Shown: positions 35,185 to 45,754, counted from the stretch's first letter. The stretch is DNA of 61,033 nt from Burkholderia sp. E7m39 (GCA_001319865.1 BBSL01000029.1:1-61033); one strand, 5' to 3'. The notes: generated by a model from the sequence alone, not told the origin. Made by a program: numbers and translations.

Positions 35185-35747
35185 TGGCCCTTGCCGCCTT
35201 GACCGCGGCCGAACGCGCGAGCCGCGTGAAGCTGATGATTTTCGACGTCGACGGCGTGCTCACCGACGGCAGCCTGCTGTTTACGGCCGAAGGCGACACG
35301 ATGAAGGCGTTCAACTCGATGGACGGTCACGGCGCCAAGCTGCTGCGCGAAGCGGGCATCGACACGGCGATCATCACGGGGCGCAAGTCGGAGATCGTCG
35401 CGAAGCGCGCGGAAAATCTGCGCATCACGCATGTTTATCAGGGCGTGGAACACAAGCTCGAGGCATTTGCGCAGTTGCTGAAGGAAACAGGCCGCACACC
35501 TGAAGAATGCGGCTACATGGGCGACGACTGGGTCGATCTCGCCGTGATGCTGAAAGTCGGCTTCGCAGCCGCTCCGGCCAACTCGCATCCCGAAGTGATC
35601 GCGCGCGCCCATTGGGTCAGCGAAGCACGCGGCGGCCACGGCGCCGTGCGCGAAGTCTGCGACGCGCTGCTGCGCGCGCAAGGCCGTTATGACGCGCTGC
35701 TCGCGGCCGCATGCAGCGGCGAGACGCCGCGAGGCCTCGTCGGATGA
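35184..35747 (+). CDS. kdsC: 3-deoxy-D-manno-octulosonate 8-phosphate phosphatase
   Basis: HAD-superfamily phosphatase that removes phosphate from KDO-8-P. The 187-residue protein shows motif I as MIFDVDGVLTDG, a Thr/Lys motif as IITGRKSE and a C-terminal GDDWVD motif. It forms the tetrameric C0-cap class by length. ATG and stop overlap both neighbours by a few bases, indicating translational coupling with kdsD and lptC. Confidence 0.96.
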   Translation: MALAALTAAERASRVKLMIFDVDGVLTDGSLLFTAEGDTMKAFNSMDGHGAKLLREAGIDTAIITGRKSEIVAKRAENLRITHVYQGVEHKLEAFAQLLKETGRTPEECGYMGDDWVDLAVMLKVGFAAAPANSHPEVIARAHWVSEARGGHGAVREVCDALLRAQGRYDALLAAACSGETPRGLVG

Positions 35748-36349
35748 ACCAGTTTCGCTGGACTTCGCTGATACCCCTCGTTGCGATGGCGGCGCTCGCC
35801 GGCATCACGTACTGGCTGCTGCAGGCCACGCTGCCGCGCAAGGACGAGGGCCTCGTCAAGCCGAAGCAACATACGCCCGACTATTTCGCTGACAATTTCT
35901 CGGTGTCCGAGCTCGACCAGTCGGGCTCGACGCAGTACCGCCTGACCGCGCAGAAGCTCGTTCACTATGAGGACAATGAAGTCAGCGACCTGACCATGCC
36001 CGCCATCCGCGCGTTCCAGCCGGGCAAGCCGACCGTGACGGCAACGGGCGACCGCGGCACGGTGAACGCCGATGCGTCGATCGTCGATCTGTACGACAAC
36101 GCGCGCATCGTGCGCGATGCCGGCGGCGGCGATCCGCGCATGCAGGCCGACTCGTCGCATTTTCGCGTGCTCGTGAACGACGATGTGATCGAGACGGAAA
36201 AGCCGGTTAAACTGCTGCGCGGCCAGTCGATCATGACGGCCAACGGCATGAACTACAACAACGTGACCCGGGTCATGCAGCTCTTCGGCAACGTGCGCGG
36301 CGCAATCGCCCCCGTCGACTCCGGCGGCTCCCAGAAGCAACCCGGGTAA
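35744..36349 (+). CDS. lptC: LPS export ABC transporter periplasmic protein LptC
   Basis: Bitopic inner-membrane protein of 201 residues that takes LPS from LptB2FG and passes it to LptA. One N-terminal helix (SLIPLVAMAALAGITYWLL) precedes a beta-jellyroll (about 45-195). The ATG overlaps the kdsC stop. The position between kdsC and lptA is diagnostic, as the sequence of LptC is poorly conserved. Confidence 0.93.
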   Translation: MNQFRWTSLIPLVAMAALAGITYWLLQATLPRKDEGLVKPKQHTPDYFADNFSVSELDQSGSTQYRLTAQKLVHYEDNEVSDLTMPAIRAFQPGKPTVTATGDRGTVNADASIVDLYDNARIVRDAGGGDPRMQADSSHFRVLVNDDVIETEKPVKLLRGQSIMTANGMNYNNVTRVMQLFGNVRGAIAPVDSGGSQKQPG

Positions 36350-36370
36350 TCCAAATTCCAGCGTGACTGC

Positions 36371-37048
36371 ATGAACGAATCGTTCCCCCGTTTTGTATTC
36401 GGCCGCCTGCGCGCGCTTTGCGCGAGCCGCGCCGGGCTTGCGGCCCTGTTGATCGCATTGCCGCTCGCCGGTGTCGCGCCGCTCGCGCACGCCGAACGTG
36501 CCGACAAGGACAAGCCGCTCAATATCGAAGCGGACAACATGACTTACGACGACCTCAAGCAGGTCAACGTCTTCACCGGCCACGTGGTCGCGACCAAAGG
36601 CACGATCGTCATCAAGGCGGATCGCGTCGAAGTGACGCAGGACCCGCAGGGCTACCAGTATGCAACGGGCACGTCGACGGGCAAGAACCTCGCGTATTTC
36701 CGCCAGAAGCGCGATGGCGTCGACGAATATATTGACGGCGATGCCGAACGCATCGACTACGACGGCAAGCAGGATCTGACCACGCTGACCACGCGCGCGA
36801 CCGTGCGCCGCCTGCAGGGCCTCTCCACGGTGATGGACGAGGTGCACGGCAGCGTCATCACGTACGACGGCCAGAACGATTTCTACACGGCCAAGGCCGG
36901 CAAGGACGTCGCGGGTCCGGGCAATCCGAGCGGCCGCGTGCGCGCAATGCTGTCGCCGCGCAACGGCGGCGCGGCGCCGCTCAGCGGGCCGCCCGCGACG
37001 CTGCAACCCTCCACGCAATTCCAGGGACAAGGAACGACGAAGCCGTGA
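36371..37048 (+). CDS. lptA: LPS transport periplasmic protein LptA
   Basis: Periplasmic bridge protein of 225 residues that carries LPS from LptC to LptD. A signal peptide ([17 protein letters not shown]) precedes the OstA-like jellyroll, with [20 protein letters not shown] at its start. The C-terminal 50 residues are Gly/Pro/Gln-rich and look disordered, longer than in E. coli LptA (185 residues). The stop overlaps the lptB GTG. Confidence 0.95.
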   Translation: MNESFPRFVFGRLRALCASRAGLAALLIALPLAGVAPLAHAERADKDKPLNIEADNMTYDDLKQVNVFTGHVVATKGTIVIKADRVEVTQDPQGYQYATGTSTGKNLAYFRQKRDGVDEYIDGDAERIDYDGKQDLTTLTTRATVRRLQGLSTVMDEVHGSVITYDGQNDFYTAKAGKDVAGPGNPSGRVRAMLSPRNGGAAPLSGPPATLQPSTQFQGQGTTKP

Positions 37049-37827
37049 GCGCCCCTGCCCTTCCCAACCGCAAGCCCGCCGGCACCAGCAGTTCGCTGGT
37101 CGTCCGCAATCTGAAAAAGCGCTATGGCTCGCGCACGGTCGTCAAGGACGTGTCGCTCGACGTGAAAAGCGGCGAAGTGGTCGGCCTGCTCGGCCCGAAC
37201 GGCGCGGGCAAGACCACGTCGTTCTACATGATCGTCGGCCTCGTGCCGCTCGACGCCGGCGAGATCGACCTGGACGGCAAGTCGATCAGTCTGCTGCCCA
37301 TCCACAAGCGCGCGTCGCTGGGCCTGTCGTACCTGCCGCAGGAAGCGTCCGTATTTCGCAAGCTCTCGGTCGAGCAGAACATTCGCGCGGTGCTCGAGCT
37401 GCAGGTCGGCGACGACGGCAAGCGCCTGTCGAAAGACGCCATCGCGTCGCGCACGGAAGCGCTGCTCGACGAACTGCAGATCGCCCATTTGCGCGAGAAT
37501 CCGGCGCTGTCGCTGTCGGGTGGCGAGCGCCGCCGCGTCGAAATCGCGCGCGCGCTGGCCACCAATCCGAGCTTCATTCTGCTCGACGAGCCGTTCGCGG
37601 GCGTCGATCCCATCGCCGTGCTGGAAATTCAGAAGATCGTGAAATTTCTGAAGCAGCGCAACATCGGCGTGCTCATCACGGATCACAACGTCCGGGAGAC
37701 GCTCGGTATCTGCGATCACGCATATATCATCAGCGACGGCAGCGTGCTCGCGGCCGGCGCGCCCGGCGACATCATTGAGAACGAGAGTGTGCGCCGCGTC
37801 TATCTGGGCGAACACTTCCGCATGTAA
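37045..37827 (+). CDS. lptB: LPS export ABC transporter ATP-binding protein LptB
   Basis: Cytoplasmic ATPase of 260 residues that powers LPS extraction with LptF and LptG (encoded elsewhere). Walker A is GPNGAGKTT (about 53), the signature is [10 protein letters not shown] and Walker B is [13 protein letters not shown]. The first 18 residues are extra, Ala/Pro-rich. The start is a GTG overlapping the lptA stop. Confidence 0.96.
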   Translation: MSAPALPNRKPAGTSSSLVVRNLKKRYGSRTVVKDVSLDVKSGEVVGLLGPNGAGKTTSFYMIVGLVPLDAGEIDLDGKSISLLPIHKRASLGLSYLPQEASVFRKLSVEQNIRAVLELQVGDDGKRLSKDAIASRTEALLDELQIAHLRENPALSLSGGERRRVEIARALATNPSFILLDEPFAGVDPIAVLEIQKIVKFLKQRNIGVLITDHNVRETLGICDHAYIISDGSVLAAGAPGDIIENESVRRVYLGEHFRM

Positions 37828-37832
37828 CACGC

Positions 37833-37858
37833 GCACGCGGCGCGTGGACGCCGCGTGC
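37833..37858 (+). other. Hairpin after lptB
   Basis: Perfect 9-bp stem GCACGCGGC/GCCGCGTGC with an 8-base loop, 5 bp after the lptB stop. No T-run follows, so it may stabilise the mRNA or pause transcription rather than end it; rpoN lies 178 bp further on. Confidence 0.4.
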
Positions 37859-38014
37859 CGCCCGCCCCTTCGGCCAGACATCTTTTGGCCGTGTCAAACA
37901 GGTTCAGTAATTTTGACGGGCTGCGCTGCCGCGTGGTAGGGCCTGTCCGCGTCAAAATCTCGGCCCACGCGTTTTTGCGGGTGTCGCAAGGTATCGCGGT
38001 CGTGGCAAACTCTC

Positions 38015-38020
38015 TACAAT
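38015..38020 (+). promoter_or_regulatory. Candidate -10 element before rpoN
   Basis: TACAAT fits a sigma70 -10. It would give a leader of about 9 bases before the rpoN ATG at 38036, and no Shine-Dalgarno is visible. The -35 is poor. Confidence 0.35.
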
Positions 38021-38035
38021 GAATCACAACTTGCC

Positions 38036-39553
38036 ATGAAAGCCAGCCTCCAACTTCGCCTGTCGCAGCATCTTGCGCTGACACCACAACTGCAGCAGTC
38101 CATCCGGCTGCTGCAGCTGTCTACGCTTGAACTGCAACAGGAAGTCTCGATGGCGATCTCCCAGAATCCGCTGCTCGAAGCGGAGGACGACTGGATCGCG
38201 AGTCCGTTGCGCGTTGCCGCCGACGGGACTGTCATCGCGCAGACGTCGCAGAATGCCGCGCCGGAGGAAATGTCGAGCGCGCCGCCGTCGTCGTCGTCCG
38301 CTTCGTCGGGCGAAAGCAGCGAAAGCGGCGAGCCGCAGGGTGTCGACGAATACAACGGCCTGGGCGCGGACGGGAATGCCGATTCGAACCAGTGGAATCT
38401 GGACGATTACGGCCGTTCGGGCAATGCATCGGACGACGACGATCTGCCGCCGCTGCAAATCCACGAATCGACCACGACGCTGCGCGATCACCTGACGGCA
38501 CAACTGCGCGTGACGCAGGCCAGCCCGCGCGACCGTGCGCTCGTCACGTTCCTGATCGAATCGCTCGACGACGATGGTTATCTGACGGCCACATTCGACG
38601 AAATTCTCGCCGATCTGCCCGAAGAACTCGAAGTCGACACGGATGAACTGAACGCGGCGCTCGCGCTGCTGCATAGCTTCGATCCCGCCGGCGTCGGCGC
38701 GCGCTCGGCATCGGAATGCCTGCGCCTGCAACTTTGCCGGCTCGATCCTTCGCCCACGCGCACGCTCGCGCTGGATATCGTCGCGCATCATCTCGAACTG
38801 CTGGCCGCGCGCGACTTCACGCGCCTGCGCAAATACCTGAAGGCCAGCGACGACGATCTTCGCGAAGCCCATGCGCTGATCCGCTCGCTCGAACCGTTTC
38901 CCGGTGCGTCGTACGGCAAGGCGGAAGCGGACTATGTGGTGCCTGACATCATGGTGCGCAAAACGGCACAGGGATGGCTCGCGGAACTGAATCCCGAAGT
39001 CGTGCCGAAGCTGCGGATCAACCATCTGTACGCGAACATCCTGCGCAACAATCGCGGCGATCCGGGCAGCGGTTCGCTGCGCCAGCAACTGCAGGAAGCG
39101 CGTTGGCTGATCAAGAATATCCAGCAGCGTTTCGAGACGATCCTGCGTGTGGCGCAGGCAATTGTCGAGCGTCAAAAGAACTTTTTCGCCCACGGCGAAA
39201 TTGCCATGCGCCCCTTGGTTTTGCGGGAAATAGCTGATACGCTGGGTTTACATGAGTCGACGGTCTCGCGTGTGACAACCGGCAAGTACATGCTCACCCC
39301 ATTCGGGACGCTTGAATTTAAGTACTTCTTCGGATCGCACGTCTCCACCGACACCGGGGGCGCGGCCTCTTCAACGGCCATTCGCGCGCTCATCAAGCAA
39401 CTGATAGGAGCAGAAGACACCAAATCTCCTCTTTCAGACAGCCGCATTGCCGAACTGCTGGCCGAACAGGGTTTCGTCGTCGCGCGCCGTACAGTTGCGA
39501 AATACCGCGAAGCACTGAAAATTCCGGCAGTCAATCTGCGCAAGTCTCTTTAG
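38036..39553 (+). CDS. rpoN: RNA polymerase sigma-54 factor
   Basis: Alternative sigma factor of 505 residues for -24/-12 promoters, requiring AAA+ activators. Region I is Gln/Leu-rich ([20 protein letters not shown], residues about 8-45), region II acidic and Ser/Asp-rich (about 55-150), then the core-binding domain, helix-turn-helix ([16 protein letters not shown]) and the RpoN box [10 protein letters not shown] at the C-terminus. It lies between lptB and hpf, the conserved proteobacterial order. It may have its own promoter at 38015. Confidence 0.97.
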   Translation: MKASLQLRLSQHLALTPQLQQSIRLLQLSTLELQQEVSMAISQNPLLEAEDDWIASPLRVAADGTVIAQTSQNAAPEEMSSAPPSSSSASSGESSESGEPQGVDEYNGLGADGNADSNQWNLDDYGRSGNASDDDDLPPLQIHESTTTLRDHLTAQLRVTQASPRDRALVTFLIESLDDDGYLTATFDEILADLPEELEVDTDELNAALALLHSFDPAGVGARSASECLRLQLCRLDPSPTRTLALDIVAHHLELLAARDFTRLRKYLKASDDDLREAHALIRSLEPFPGASYGKAEADYVVPDIMVRKTAQGWLAELNPEVVPKLRINHLYANILRNNRGDPGSGSLRQQLQEARWLIKNIQQRFETILRVAQAIVERQKNFFAHGEIAMRPLVLREIADTLGLHESTVSRVTTGKYMLTPFGTLEFKYFFGSHVSTDTGGAASSTAIRALIKQLIGAEDTKSPLSDSRIAELLAEQGFVVARRTVAKYREALKIPAVNLRKSL

Positions 39554-39727
39554 CCCGCTGCGTCCCGTGGCGGGTATTTTCCGGCCGCGCCGCTGTTTGG
39601 CGGAGCAGGCTGGCCGATGCGACCTGCCAGTAGCCTGTCAAACGGGGGACGGCGTGGCAGATCGAGCGATCGACCGGCGCTCGCGCGATTCATGCGGACC
39701 AGGCGGCCACTAGCTTGGAGAAGCACT

Positions 39728-40087
39728 ATGAATCTGAAGATCAGTGGACACCATCTCGAAGTAACGCCAGCGTTGCGCGAATACGTGATCACCAAACTTG
39801 ACAGGGTGCTAAGACATTTCGATCAGGTGATCGATGGCAGTGTGGTCCTCTCGGTCGACAACCACAAGGAAAAGGAAAAGAGACAAAAGGTTGAAATCAA
39901 CCTGCATCTGAAGGGCAAGGACATTTTCGTCGAAAGCTGTGACGGCGACCTCTACGCCGCGATCGACCTGATGGTCGACAAGCTTGACCGGCAAGTCATT
40001 CGTCACAAGGATCGCCTGCAGGGCCATCAGCACGAAGCGATCAAGTATCAGCCGCTAGCGGCGCAGCCTGAAGTGCCACCGCAATAA
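39728..40087 (+). CDS. hpf: Ribosome hibernation-promoting factor, short form
   Basis: Ribosome-associated inhibitor of 119 residues. The sigma-54 modulation/S30EA fold is complete ([20 protein letters not shown] to about residue 95), with a short C-terminal tail and no long-form dimerisation domain. The ATG at 39728 follows TTGGAGAAG. It is 174 bp after rpoN and ends before a strong terminator. Confidence 0.95.
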   Translation: MNLKISGHHLEVTPALREYVITKLDRVLRHFDQVIDGSVVLSVDNHKEKEKRQKVEINLHLKGKDIFVESCDGDLYAAIDLMVDKLDRQVIRHKDRLQGHQHEAIKYQPLAAQPEVPPQ

Positions 40088-40116
40088 GCGCGTTTAGAGG
40101 CTTTCCCCTTCCCCGC

Positions 40117-40145
40117 AAAACCGCCCTCCCAAAGGGCGGTTTTTG
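40117..40145 (+). terminator. Rho-independent terminator after hpf
   Basis: CCGCCCT/AGGGCGG stem with a 5-base loop, preceded by AAAA and followed by TTTTT. It separates rpoN-hpf from ptsN. Confidence 0.88.
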
Positions 40146-40255
40146 TTTGTGCACACGTTGGCGCGCCGGGCGCCGCGACATCGCATGATATGCAAGGCAC
40201 GCGCACGGTGTCGGGCTGCTCGCACACCGGCTCATGGCGCGGCGCACCATACGCC

Positions 40256-40284
40256 GTAACCCTGTTCTATAATAAATCGGTTAC
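40256..40284 (+). promoter_or_regulatory. ptsN upstream region: TATAAT flanked by an inverted repeat
   Basis: The 374-bp gap 40088-40461 holds a consensus -10, TATAAT (40268-40273), set between GTAACC (40256-40261) and GGTTAC (40279-40284). The dyad flanks the -10, so a bound protein would block transcription. The -35 region is poor. The rest of the gap, apart from the hpf terminator, shows nothing I recognise. Confidence 0.5.
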
Positions 40285-40461
40285 CTTCGGGGTTTTTGTC
40301 CAGCCCGAGTCCTGCCCAAAGGGATCACGCGGCGATCATCTGCGGGTTTCAGAAGCAGGGCTCATTGCGCATCGCTGGGTTCGCCATGAGCAGTTGCCAG
40401 GCATGGAACGCTTTTAAACGCCACAGCGAGGAGAATCCAGGCGACCTTTGCGCCTGTCAAC

Positions 40462-40917
40462 ATGAATCGTTTAGCCAAATATCTTCCCCTCGAAAACGTC
40501 GTCGTCGGTCTATCGGTTACCAGCAAGAAGCGCGTATTCGAGCAAGCGGGCCTGATCTTCGAAAACCAGAACGGCATCGCCCGCAGCACAGTGACTGACA
40601 ATCTGTTCGCGCGCGAGCGTCTCGGTTCAACGGGACTCGGCGAAGGCGTGGCGATACCGCACGGCCGCATCAAGGGCCTCAAGCAGCCGCTTGCCGCGTT
40701 CGTGCGCCTCGCTGATCCGATCCCGTTCGAGTCGCCGGACGGCCAGCCCGTTTCGCTGCTGATCTTCCTGCTCGTGCCCGAACAGGCGACGCAACAGCAC
40801 CTCGAGATCCTGTCGGAGATCGCCCAACTGTTGTCGGATCGCGAAGCACGCGAACGGTTGCACACGGAAGAGGACCGCGAGGCGTTGCATCGTCTGCTGA
40901 CTCAGTGGCAACCTTGA
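40462..40917 (+). CDS. ptsN: PTS IIA-like nitrogen regulatory protein PtsN (EIIA-Ntr)
   Basis: Phosphocarrier of 151 residues in the nitrogen PTS; its phosphorylation state adjusts potassium, nitrogen and carbon responses. The phosphorylated His is in GVAIPHGRIKG (H67). The EIIA-2 fold is complete. The ATG at 40462 begins MNRLAKYLPLENVVVG; no strong ribosome site is seen. It is followed by hprK and rapZ, the conserved partner genes. Confidence 0.96.
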   Translation: MNRLAKYLPLENVVVGLSVTSKKRVFEQAGLIFENQNGIARSTVTDNLFARERLGSTGLGEGVAIPHGRIKGLKQPLAAFVRLADPIPFESPDGQPVSLLIFLLVPEQATQQHLEILSEIAQLLSDREARERLHTEEDREALHRLLTQWQP

Positions 40918-41145
40918 TGTATCGGCGTAGCGCTTCGTGCCGGGAAAGCCGGAACGAAGCGCCGCGTTAGACGGCCGCCGCGATGTCCGTCGAGCGGACG
41001 TCGTCGCGGGTCGAACAGATCGTGCACGCGGCGCCGCGCGGCGGACGACAGCATCGCAGCGCCACGGCCGCGGGTTAGCGGCACGACAGCAGCAGCACAT
41101 GAGCGGCACACAGCGGCACATACGAGGTCAGGGAGTCAGGCATTC

Positions 41146-42114
41146 ATGGATACGTCCAGCATCAACGCCCAAAGCATTTTCGACGACAACGCCGCCGCGC
41201 TGAAACTCAGCTGGCTGACGGGGCATGAGGGCTGGGAACGCGGCTTCTCGGCGGAGACGGTTGCGACTGCAACGTCCAGCGCCGACCTCGTCGGCCACCT
41301 CAACCTGATTCACCCGAACCGAATTCAGGTGCTCGGCGAGGCCGAGACCAACTACTACCAGCGTCAATCGGACGAAGACCGCTCGCGCCACATGGCCGAG
41401 CTGATCGCGCTGGAGCCGCCATTCCTCGTGGTGGCGGGCGGTGTCGCCGCGCCGCCGGAACTGGTCCTGCGCTGCACGCGCTCGTCCACGCCCCTCTTCA
41501 CCACGCCGATGTCGCCCGCTGCCGTGATCGACAGCCTGCGTCTGTACATGTCGCGCATCCTTGCACCGCGCGCAACACTGCACGGCGTGTTTCTCGACAT
41601 TCTTGGCATGGGCGTGCTGCTGACGGGCGATTCGGGGCTGGGAAAGAGCGAACTCGGCCTCGAACTGATTTCGCGCGGCCACGGCCTCGTTGCCGACGAT
41701 GCCGTCGACTTCGTCCGCCTCGGCCCCGACTTCGTCGAAGGACGCTGCCCGCCTCTGCTGCAAAACCTGCTTGAAGTGCGCGGCCTCGGCCTGCTCGACA
41801 TCAAGACGATCTTCGGTGAAACGGCCGTGCGCCGGAAAATGAAGCTGAAGCTGATCGTGCAGCTGGTGCGCCGCCCGGACGGCGAATTCCAGCGCCTGCC
41901 GCTAGAAAGCCAGACCGTCGACGTGCTCGGCCTGCCCATCAGCAAGGTCACGATCCAGGTGGCGGCCGGCCGAAACCTCGCGGTGCTGGTCGAAGCGGCG
42001 GTGCGCAACACGATCCTGCAACTGCGCGGCATCGACACGTTGCGCGATTTCATGGATCGCCAGCGTCTCGCGATGCAGGACCCCGACAGCCAGTTTCCCG
42101 GCAAGCTGATCTGA
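41146..42114 (+). CDS. hprK: HPr kinase/phosphorylase
   Basis: Bifunctional enzyme of 322 residues that phosphorylates HPr on Ser and removes the phosphate. An N-terminal domain (about 1-135) precedes the catalytic domain with the P-loop GDSGLGKSE (about 162) and the HprK signature [18 protein letters not shown]. In betaproteobacteria it works with PTS components lacking sugar permeases. It lies 228 bp after ptsN and 92 bp before rapZ. Confidence 0.96.
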   Translation: MDTSSINAQSIFDDNAAALKLSWLTGHEGWERGFSAETVATATSSADLVGHLNLIHPNRIQVLGEAETNYYQRQSDEDRSRHMAELIALEPPFLVVAGGVAAPPELVLRCTRSSTPLFTTPMSPAAVIDSLRLYMSRILAPRATLHGVFLDILGMGVLLTGDSGLGKSELGLELISRGHGLVADDAVDFVRLGPDFVEGRCPPLLQNLLEVRGLGLLDIKTIFGETAVRRKMKLKLIVQLVRRPDGEFQRLPLESQTVDVLGLPISKVTIQVAAGRNLAVLVEAAVRNTILQLRGIDTLRDFMDRQRLAMQDPDSQFPGKLI

Positions 42115-42206
42115 TGCGAGGCGTGTGAGATCGCGGTACCACGGCGCGCGGTGCCACGGCGGGCTGCACCGGATGCTATGATGAACCGAACGGATTCCAC
42201 GACTCC

Positions 42207-43100
42207 ATGCGCATTATCCTGATCACCGGCATTTCCGGCTCCGGCAAGTCTGTCGCGTTGAACGCGCTCGAAGACGCGGGCTACTACTGCGTCGACAATC
42301 TGCCGCCGCGCTTTCTGCCCGAACTCGCCGCCTACCTCGCGAGCGACGGGCAGGACCGGCTCGCCGTCGCGATCGACGCGCGCTCGGGCGCCTCGCTCGA
42401 CGAGATGCCGGAAATGATCCGCGGCCTGTCCGGCCAGCACGACGTCCGCGTGCTGTTCCTGAACGCCAGCACGCAGGCCCTGATCCAACGTTTTTCCGAA
42501 ACACGCCGCCGCCACCCGCTGTCGGGCTCGCCCGCGCATGATGCCGACGTCGGCCTGCTGACGTCGCTCGCCGAAGCGATCGAGCGCGAGCGCGAACTCG
42601 TCGCGGGGCTGGCCGAATTCGGCCATCAGATCGATACCAGTAACTTGCGGGCAAACGTTTTGCGCGCGTGGGTCAAGCGCTTCATCGAGCAGGAGCACAC
42701 GGGCATCGCGCTGATGTTCGAATCGTTCGGATTCAAGCGTGGCGTGCCGCTCGACGCCGATTTCGTATTCGACGTGCGCGCGCTGCCCAATCCGTACTAC
42801 GACCGCGAGCTGCGGCCGCTAACAGGGCTCGACAAGCCCGTGATCGATTTCCTCGATGCATTGCCCGTCGTCCAGCAGATGATCGGCGACATCGAGTCGT
42901 TCCTGCAGAAATGGCTGCCGCATTTCCGCGACGACAACCGCAGTTATCTAACCGTTGCAATCGGTTGTACGGGCGGGCAGCACCGCTCGGTATTCATCGC
43001 CGAAACGCTGGCCGCGCGTTTCGCGAGTGAAGGGAACGTGATAGTGCGGCATCGCGATGCGCCGATCAACGTCGACGAGTCATCGAAACTGGTCGCCTGA
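42207..43100 (+). CDS. rapZ: RNase adapter protein RapZ
   Basis: Nucleotide-binding RNA adapter of 297 residues that in E. coli directs RNase E to the GlmZ sRNA and senses glucosamine-6-phosphate. The N-terminal P-loop is [16 protein letters not shown] with YYCVDNLPP, and the C-terminal domain has the conserved [18 protein letters not shown]. An extended -10 (TGC-TATGAT, 42174-42182) lies about 25 bp before the ATG, so it may have its own promoter. A GlmZ partner is not established in this family of bacteria. Confidence 0.95.
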   Translation: MRIILITGISGSGKSVALNALEDAGYYCVDNLPPRFLPELAAYLASDGQDRLAVAIDARSGASLDEMPEMIRGLSGQHDVRVLFLNASTQALIQRFSETRRRHPLSGSPAHDADVGLLTSLAEAIERERELVAGLAEFGHQIDTSNLRANVLRAWVKRFIEQEHTGIALMFESFGFKRGVPLDADFVFDVRALPNPYYDRELRPLTGLDKPVIDFLDALPVVQQMIGDIESFLQKWLPHFRDDNRSYLTVAIGCTGGQHRSVFIAETLAARFASEGNVIVRHRDAPINVDESSKLVA

Positions 43101-43167
43101 GGCTTCCGATGGCGGCTTGAACGGTCGCCACTCAAAGCGGCGGCGGCCCTAACCGAAGCGTTGCGCC

Positions 43168-43803
43168 ATGTCCTCTACACCGTCCGTGCTTGCCGATGTG
43201 CCGCTGTTTCCATTGCACACCGTCCTCTTTCCCGATGGACTACTGCCGCTGAAAATCTTCGAGGCCCGCTATCTCGACATGGCGCGCGACTGTCTGCGCG
43301 ACGGCACGCCATTCGGCGTGTGCCTGCTGAAAAGCGGCGCCGAAGTCGCGCAGCCTGATGAGCCCGCCGTACCCGAAAGCGTCGGCTGTCTCGCGCAAAT
43401 CGACGTATGCGACGTCGACGAATTCGGCATGCTGCTGATCCGCGCGCGCGGCACCGAGCGCTTTCGTCTGCTGTCGCATCGCGTCGAATCGGGCGGGCTG
43501 CTGGTCGGCATGGCCGAACTCGTCGGTAGCGACGTGCCGCTCGAAGGCACCGCGCACATGGAGAAATTCGGCGCGTGCGCGGAAGTGCTCGAACGGATCA
43601 TCGCGACGATCCGCGACCGTGATCCCGAGAGCCTGCCGTTCATCGAACCGTTCAGACTCGACGATCCCACGTGGGTATCGAACCGTCTCGCCGAAGTGCT
43701 GCCGATCGCGCTGAAGGCACGCCAAAAGCTGATGGAACTGCAGGACGCCGGCGCGCGCATCGACGTCGTGCATCACTACATGCAGCAACATCAATTGCTG
43801 TAG
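43168..43803 (+). CDS. LON peptidase substrate-binding domain protein
   Basis: Stand-alone Lon N-terminal domain, 211 residues, without the AAA+ or protease parts. It shows the typical start VPLFPLHTVLFPDGLLPLKIFEARYLDM and the segment GTPFGVCLLKSG. Relatives occur widely in proteobacteria but lack a proven function; substrate binding for a protease partner is the common guess. It is 67 bp after rapZ and converges on mutY with 9 bp between stop codons. Confidence 0.87.
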   Translation: MSSTPSVLADVPLFPLHTVLFPDGLLPLKIFEARYLDMARDCLRDGTPFGVCLLKSGAEVAQPDEPAVPESVGCLAQIDVCDVDEFGMLLIRARGTERFRLLSHRVESGGLLVGMAELVGSDVPLEGTAHMEKFGACAEVLERIIATIRDRDPESLPFIEPFRLDDPTWVSNRLAEVLPIALKARQKLMELQDAGARIDVVHHYMQQHQLL

Positions 43804-43812
43804 CGCCTGCGT

Positions 43813-44916
43813 TCAGATCAGCGAGCCCTGCAGACCTTCGAGCAGTTTGCGCACGGGCGCGGGCACGCCGTACGCGTCCAGTTCGTTCAGCGACATCCAT
43901 ACGGTGTCCGCATCGCGCGCACTCGCACACTTCGAAGAACGATCGAATTCGGCGATACGCGGCTCGATGTCGAGTCTGAAGTGCGTGAACACGTGAGTGA
44001 GCGGCGCGAGCGGCGACATCTGAGCGCGCGCGCCGAACGCACGCGCGAGCTGTGCGAGCGATGCTTCGTCGGCGGCTTCCGGCAGACTCCACAAGCCGCC
44101 CCAGATGCCCGACGGCGGGCGCTTCTCGAGCATCACGGTGTCGCCGTCGCGCAGCAGCAGCATCCAGGTGCGGCGCGTCGGCACCGTCTTTTTCGGGCGC
44201 GCGGCCGGTAACTCGCGCTGACGTCCCGTCACGTTCGCCACGCAATCGACAGCGAACGGACAACGCGCGCAATCTGGCTTGCCGCGCGCGCACAGCGTCG
44301 CGCCGAAATCCATCAGACCTTGCGTGTAGGCGCTGATGTCGTCGTCGGTTGCATTCACGGGCAGCAGCGATTCCGCCAGCAGCCACATGCCGTTCTCGAC
44401 TTTCTTCTCGCCCGGAAATCCTTCGACGCCGAACACCCGCGCAAGCACGCGCTTCACGTTGCCATCGAGGATCGTCGCGCGCGCGCCGAAGGCAAACGAT
44501 GCAATGGCAGCCGCCGTCGACCGGCCGATGCCGGGCAATTCCGCGAGCGCTTCGACCGATTGCGGAAAGCGGCCGCCATGCCGTTCGACCACCACCTGCG
44601 CGCAGCGATGCAGATTGCGCGCGCGCGTGTAGTAGCCGAGGCCCGCCCATAACGTCATGACGTCGTCGGCGGGCGCGGCGGCGAGCGCGGCCACGTCGGG
44701 AAAACGCGCGAGAAAGCGCGCGTAGTACGGAATCACCGTCGACACCTGCGTCTGCTGCAACATGATTTCCGACAGCCAGATGCGATAGGGATCGCGTGTG
44801 TTCTGCCACGGCAGGTCGTGACGGCCATGCTCGCGCTGCCATGCGATCAGCCGCACAGAGAAATCGGCCAGCGCGGGTATGGTGGAGGGAGCGGCTGAAG
44901 AGGCGGAAGCGGACAT
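43813..44916 (-). CDS. mutY: A/G-specific adenine glycosylase
   Basis: Removes adenine mispaired with 8-oxoguanine. The 367-residue protein has the catalytic Glu in SEIMLQQTQV, helix-hairpin-helix LPGIGRSTAAAIASFAFG, the catalytic Asp in ILDGNVKRVLAR, the [4Fe-4S] cluster motif C-x6-C-x2-C-x5-C (CARGKPDCARCPFAVDC) and a C-terminal Nudix-like recognition domain. The start at 44916 (MSASAS) is 7 bp after mutM's stop; the frame continues upstream but is non-family sequence. Coupling with mutM unites the two enzymes of the 8-oxoG system. Confidence 0.95.
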   Translation of the reverse strand: MSASASSAAPSTIPALADFSVRLIAWQREHGRHDLPWQNTRDPYRIWLSEIMLQQTQVSTVIPYYARFLARFPDVAALAAAPADDVMTLWAGLGYYTRARNLHRCAQVVVERHGGRFPQSVEALAELPGIGRSTAAAIASFAFGARATILDGNVKRVLARVFGVEGFPGEKKVENGMWLLAESLLPVNATDDDISAYTQGLMDFGATLCARGKPDCARCPFAVDCVANVTGRQRELPAARPKKTVPTRRTWMLLLRDGDTVMLEKRPPSGIWGGLWSLPEAADEASLAQLARAFGARAQMSPLAPLTHVFTHFRLDIEPRIAEFDRSSKCASARDADTVWMSLNELDAYGVPAPVRKLLEGLQGSLI

Positions 44917-44923
44917 GAGTGAA

Positions 44924-45754
44924 TCAGCGCTGACAGGTCGGACAGAAATAGGTGGAGCGTTGCCCCTGCACGATCTGTTTGATCGGCGTGCCGCACACGC
45001 GGCATGGCAGACCCGCGCGATCATAGACGAAATAATCGAGCTGGAAATAGCCGCTCTCGCCGTTACTGCCGACGAAATCGCGCAAGGTGCTGCCGCCCTT
45101 CTCGATTGCGGCGGCGAGCGTCGCGCGCACGGCGTCTGCAAGCAGATCGTAACGAACGAGTGAAATGCGGCCGGCAGGTGTGGTCGGCCGGATGCCGGCG
45201 CGAAACAGGCTTTCGGACGCGTAAATGTTCCCCACGCCGACGACGATGTCGCCCGCGAGCAGCGCCTGCTTCACCGACACCTTGCGTCCGCGCGTCCTAC
45301 GATGCAGCAGGGCGCCGGAGAAAGACGGCGCAAACGGCTCGACGCCGAGGTCCGCCAGCAGCGGATGATCGAGAACGTCGCCTGCCGAGCGCGGGTGCCA
45401 TAAGACAGCGCCGAAGCGGCGCGGGTCGCGAAAGCGCAGAATGAAGTCGTCGAAGATCCAGTCGACGTGATCGTGTTTCGCCGCCGCGGGAAGATGCGGT
45501 ACGTTGCGCAGAACCCGGAGCGTCCCCGTCATGCCGAGATGCACGATGAACCAGCCCTCGTCGATCTCGAACAGCAGGTATTTGCCGCGCCGTTCCACCT
45601 TGTGGACCAGCCGGCCGTGCAGCAGGCGCGCAAAACCGGTCGGGATCGGCCAGCGCAGCATTGGCGTGCGGACCTCGACGCGTTCGACGCGGCGTCCGGC
45701 AACGTACGGTTCGATCCCGCGTCGGGTAACCTCAACTTCTGGCAACTCTGGCAT
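44924..45754 (-). CDS. mutM: Formamidopyrimidine-DNA glycosylase
   Basis: Excises 8-oxoguanine and FaPy lesions with AP-lyase activity. The 276-residue protein starts [13 protein letters not shown], where the N-terminal Pro and Glu are catalytic. It has the Lys of the hairpin in [11 protein letters not shown], the helix-two-turn-helix, and a zinc finger C-x2-C-x16-C-x2-C at the C-terminus. It precedes mutY in the same operon and is divergent from a TPR gene, 87 bp apart. Confidence 0.97.
   Translation of the reverse strand: MPELPEVEVTRRGIEPYVAGRRVERVEVRTPMLRWPIPTGFARLLHGRLVHKVERRGKYLLFEIDEGWFIVHLGMTGTLRVLRNVPHLPAAAKHDHVDWIFDDFILRFRDPRRFGAVLWHPRSAGDVLDHPLLADLGVEPFAPSFSGALLHRRTRGRKVSVKQALLAGDIVVGVGNIYASESLFRAGIRPTTPAGRISLVRYDLLADAVRATLAAAIEKGGSTLRDFVGSNGESGYFQLDYFVYDRAGLPCRVCGTPIKQIVQGQRSTYFCPTCQR

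Noticed and set aside
37833..37858. Terminator between lptB and rpoN
   Set aside because: The stem is strong but no T-run follows, so I list it only as a hairpin.
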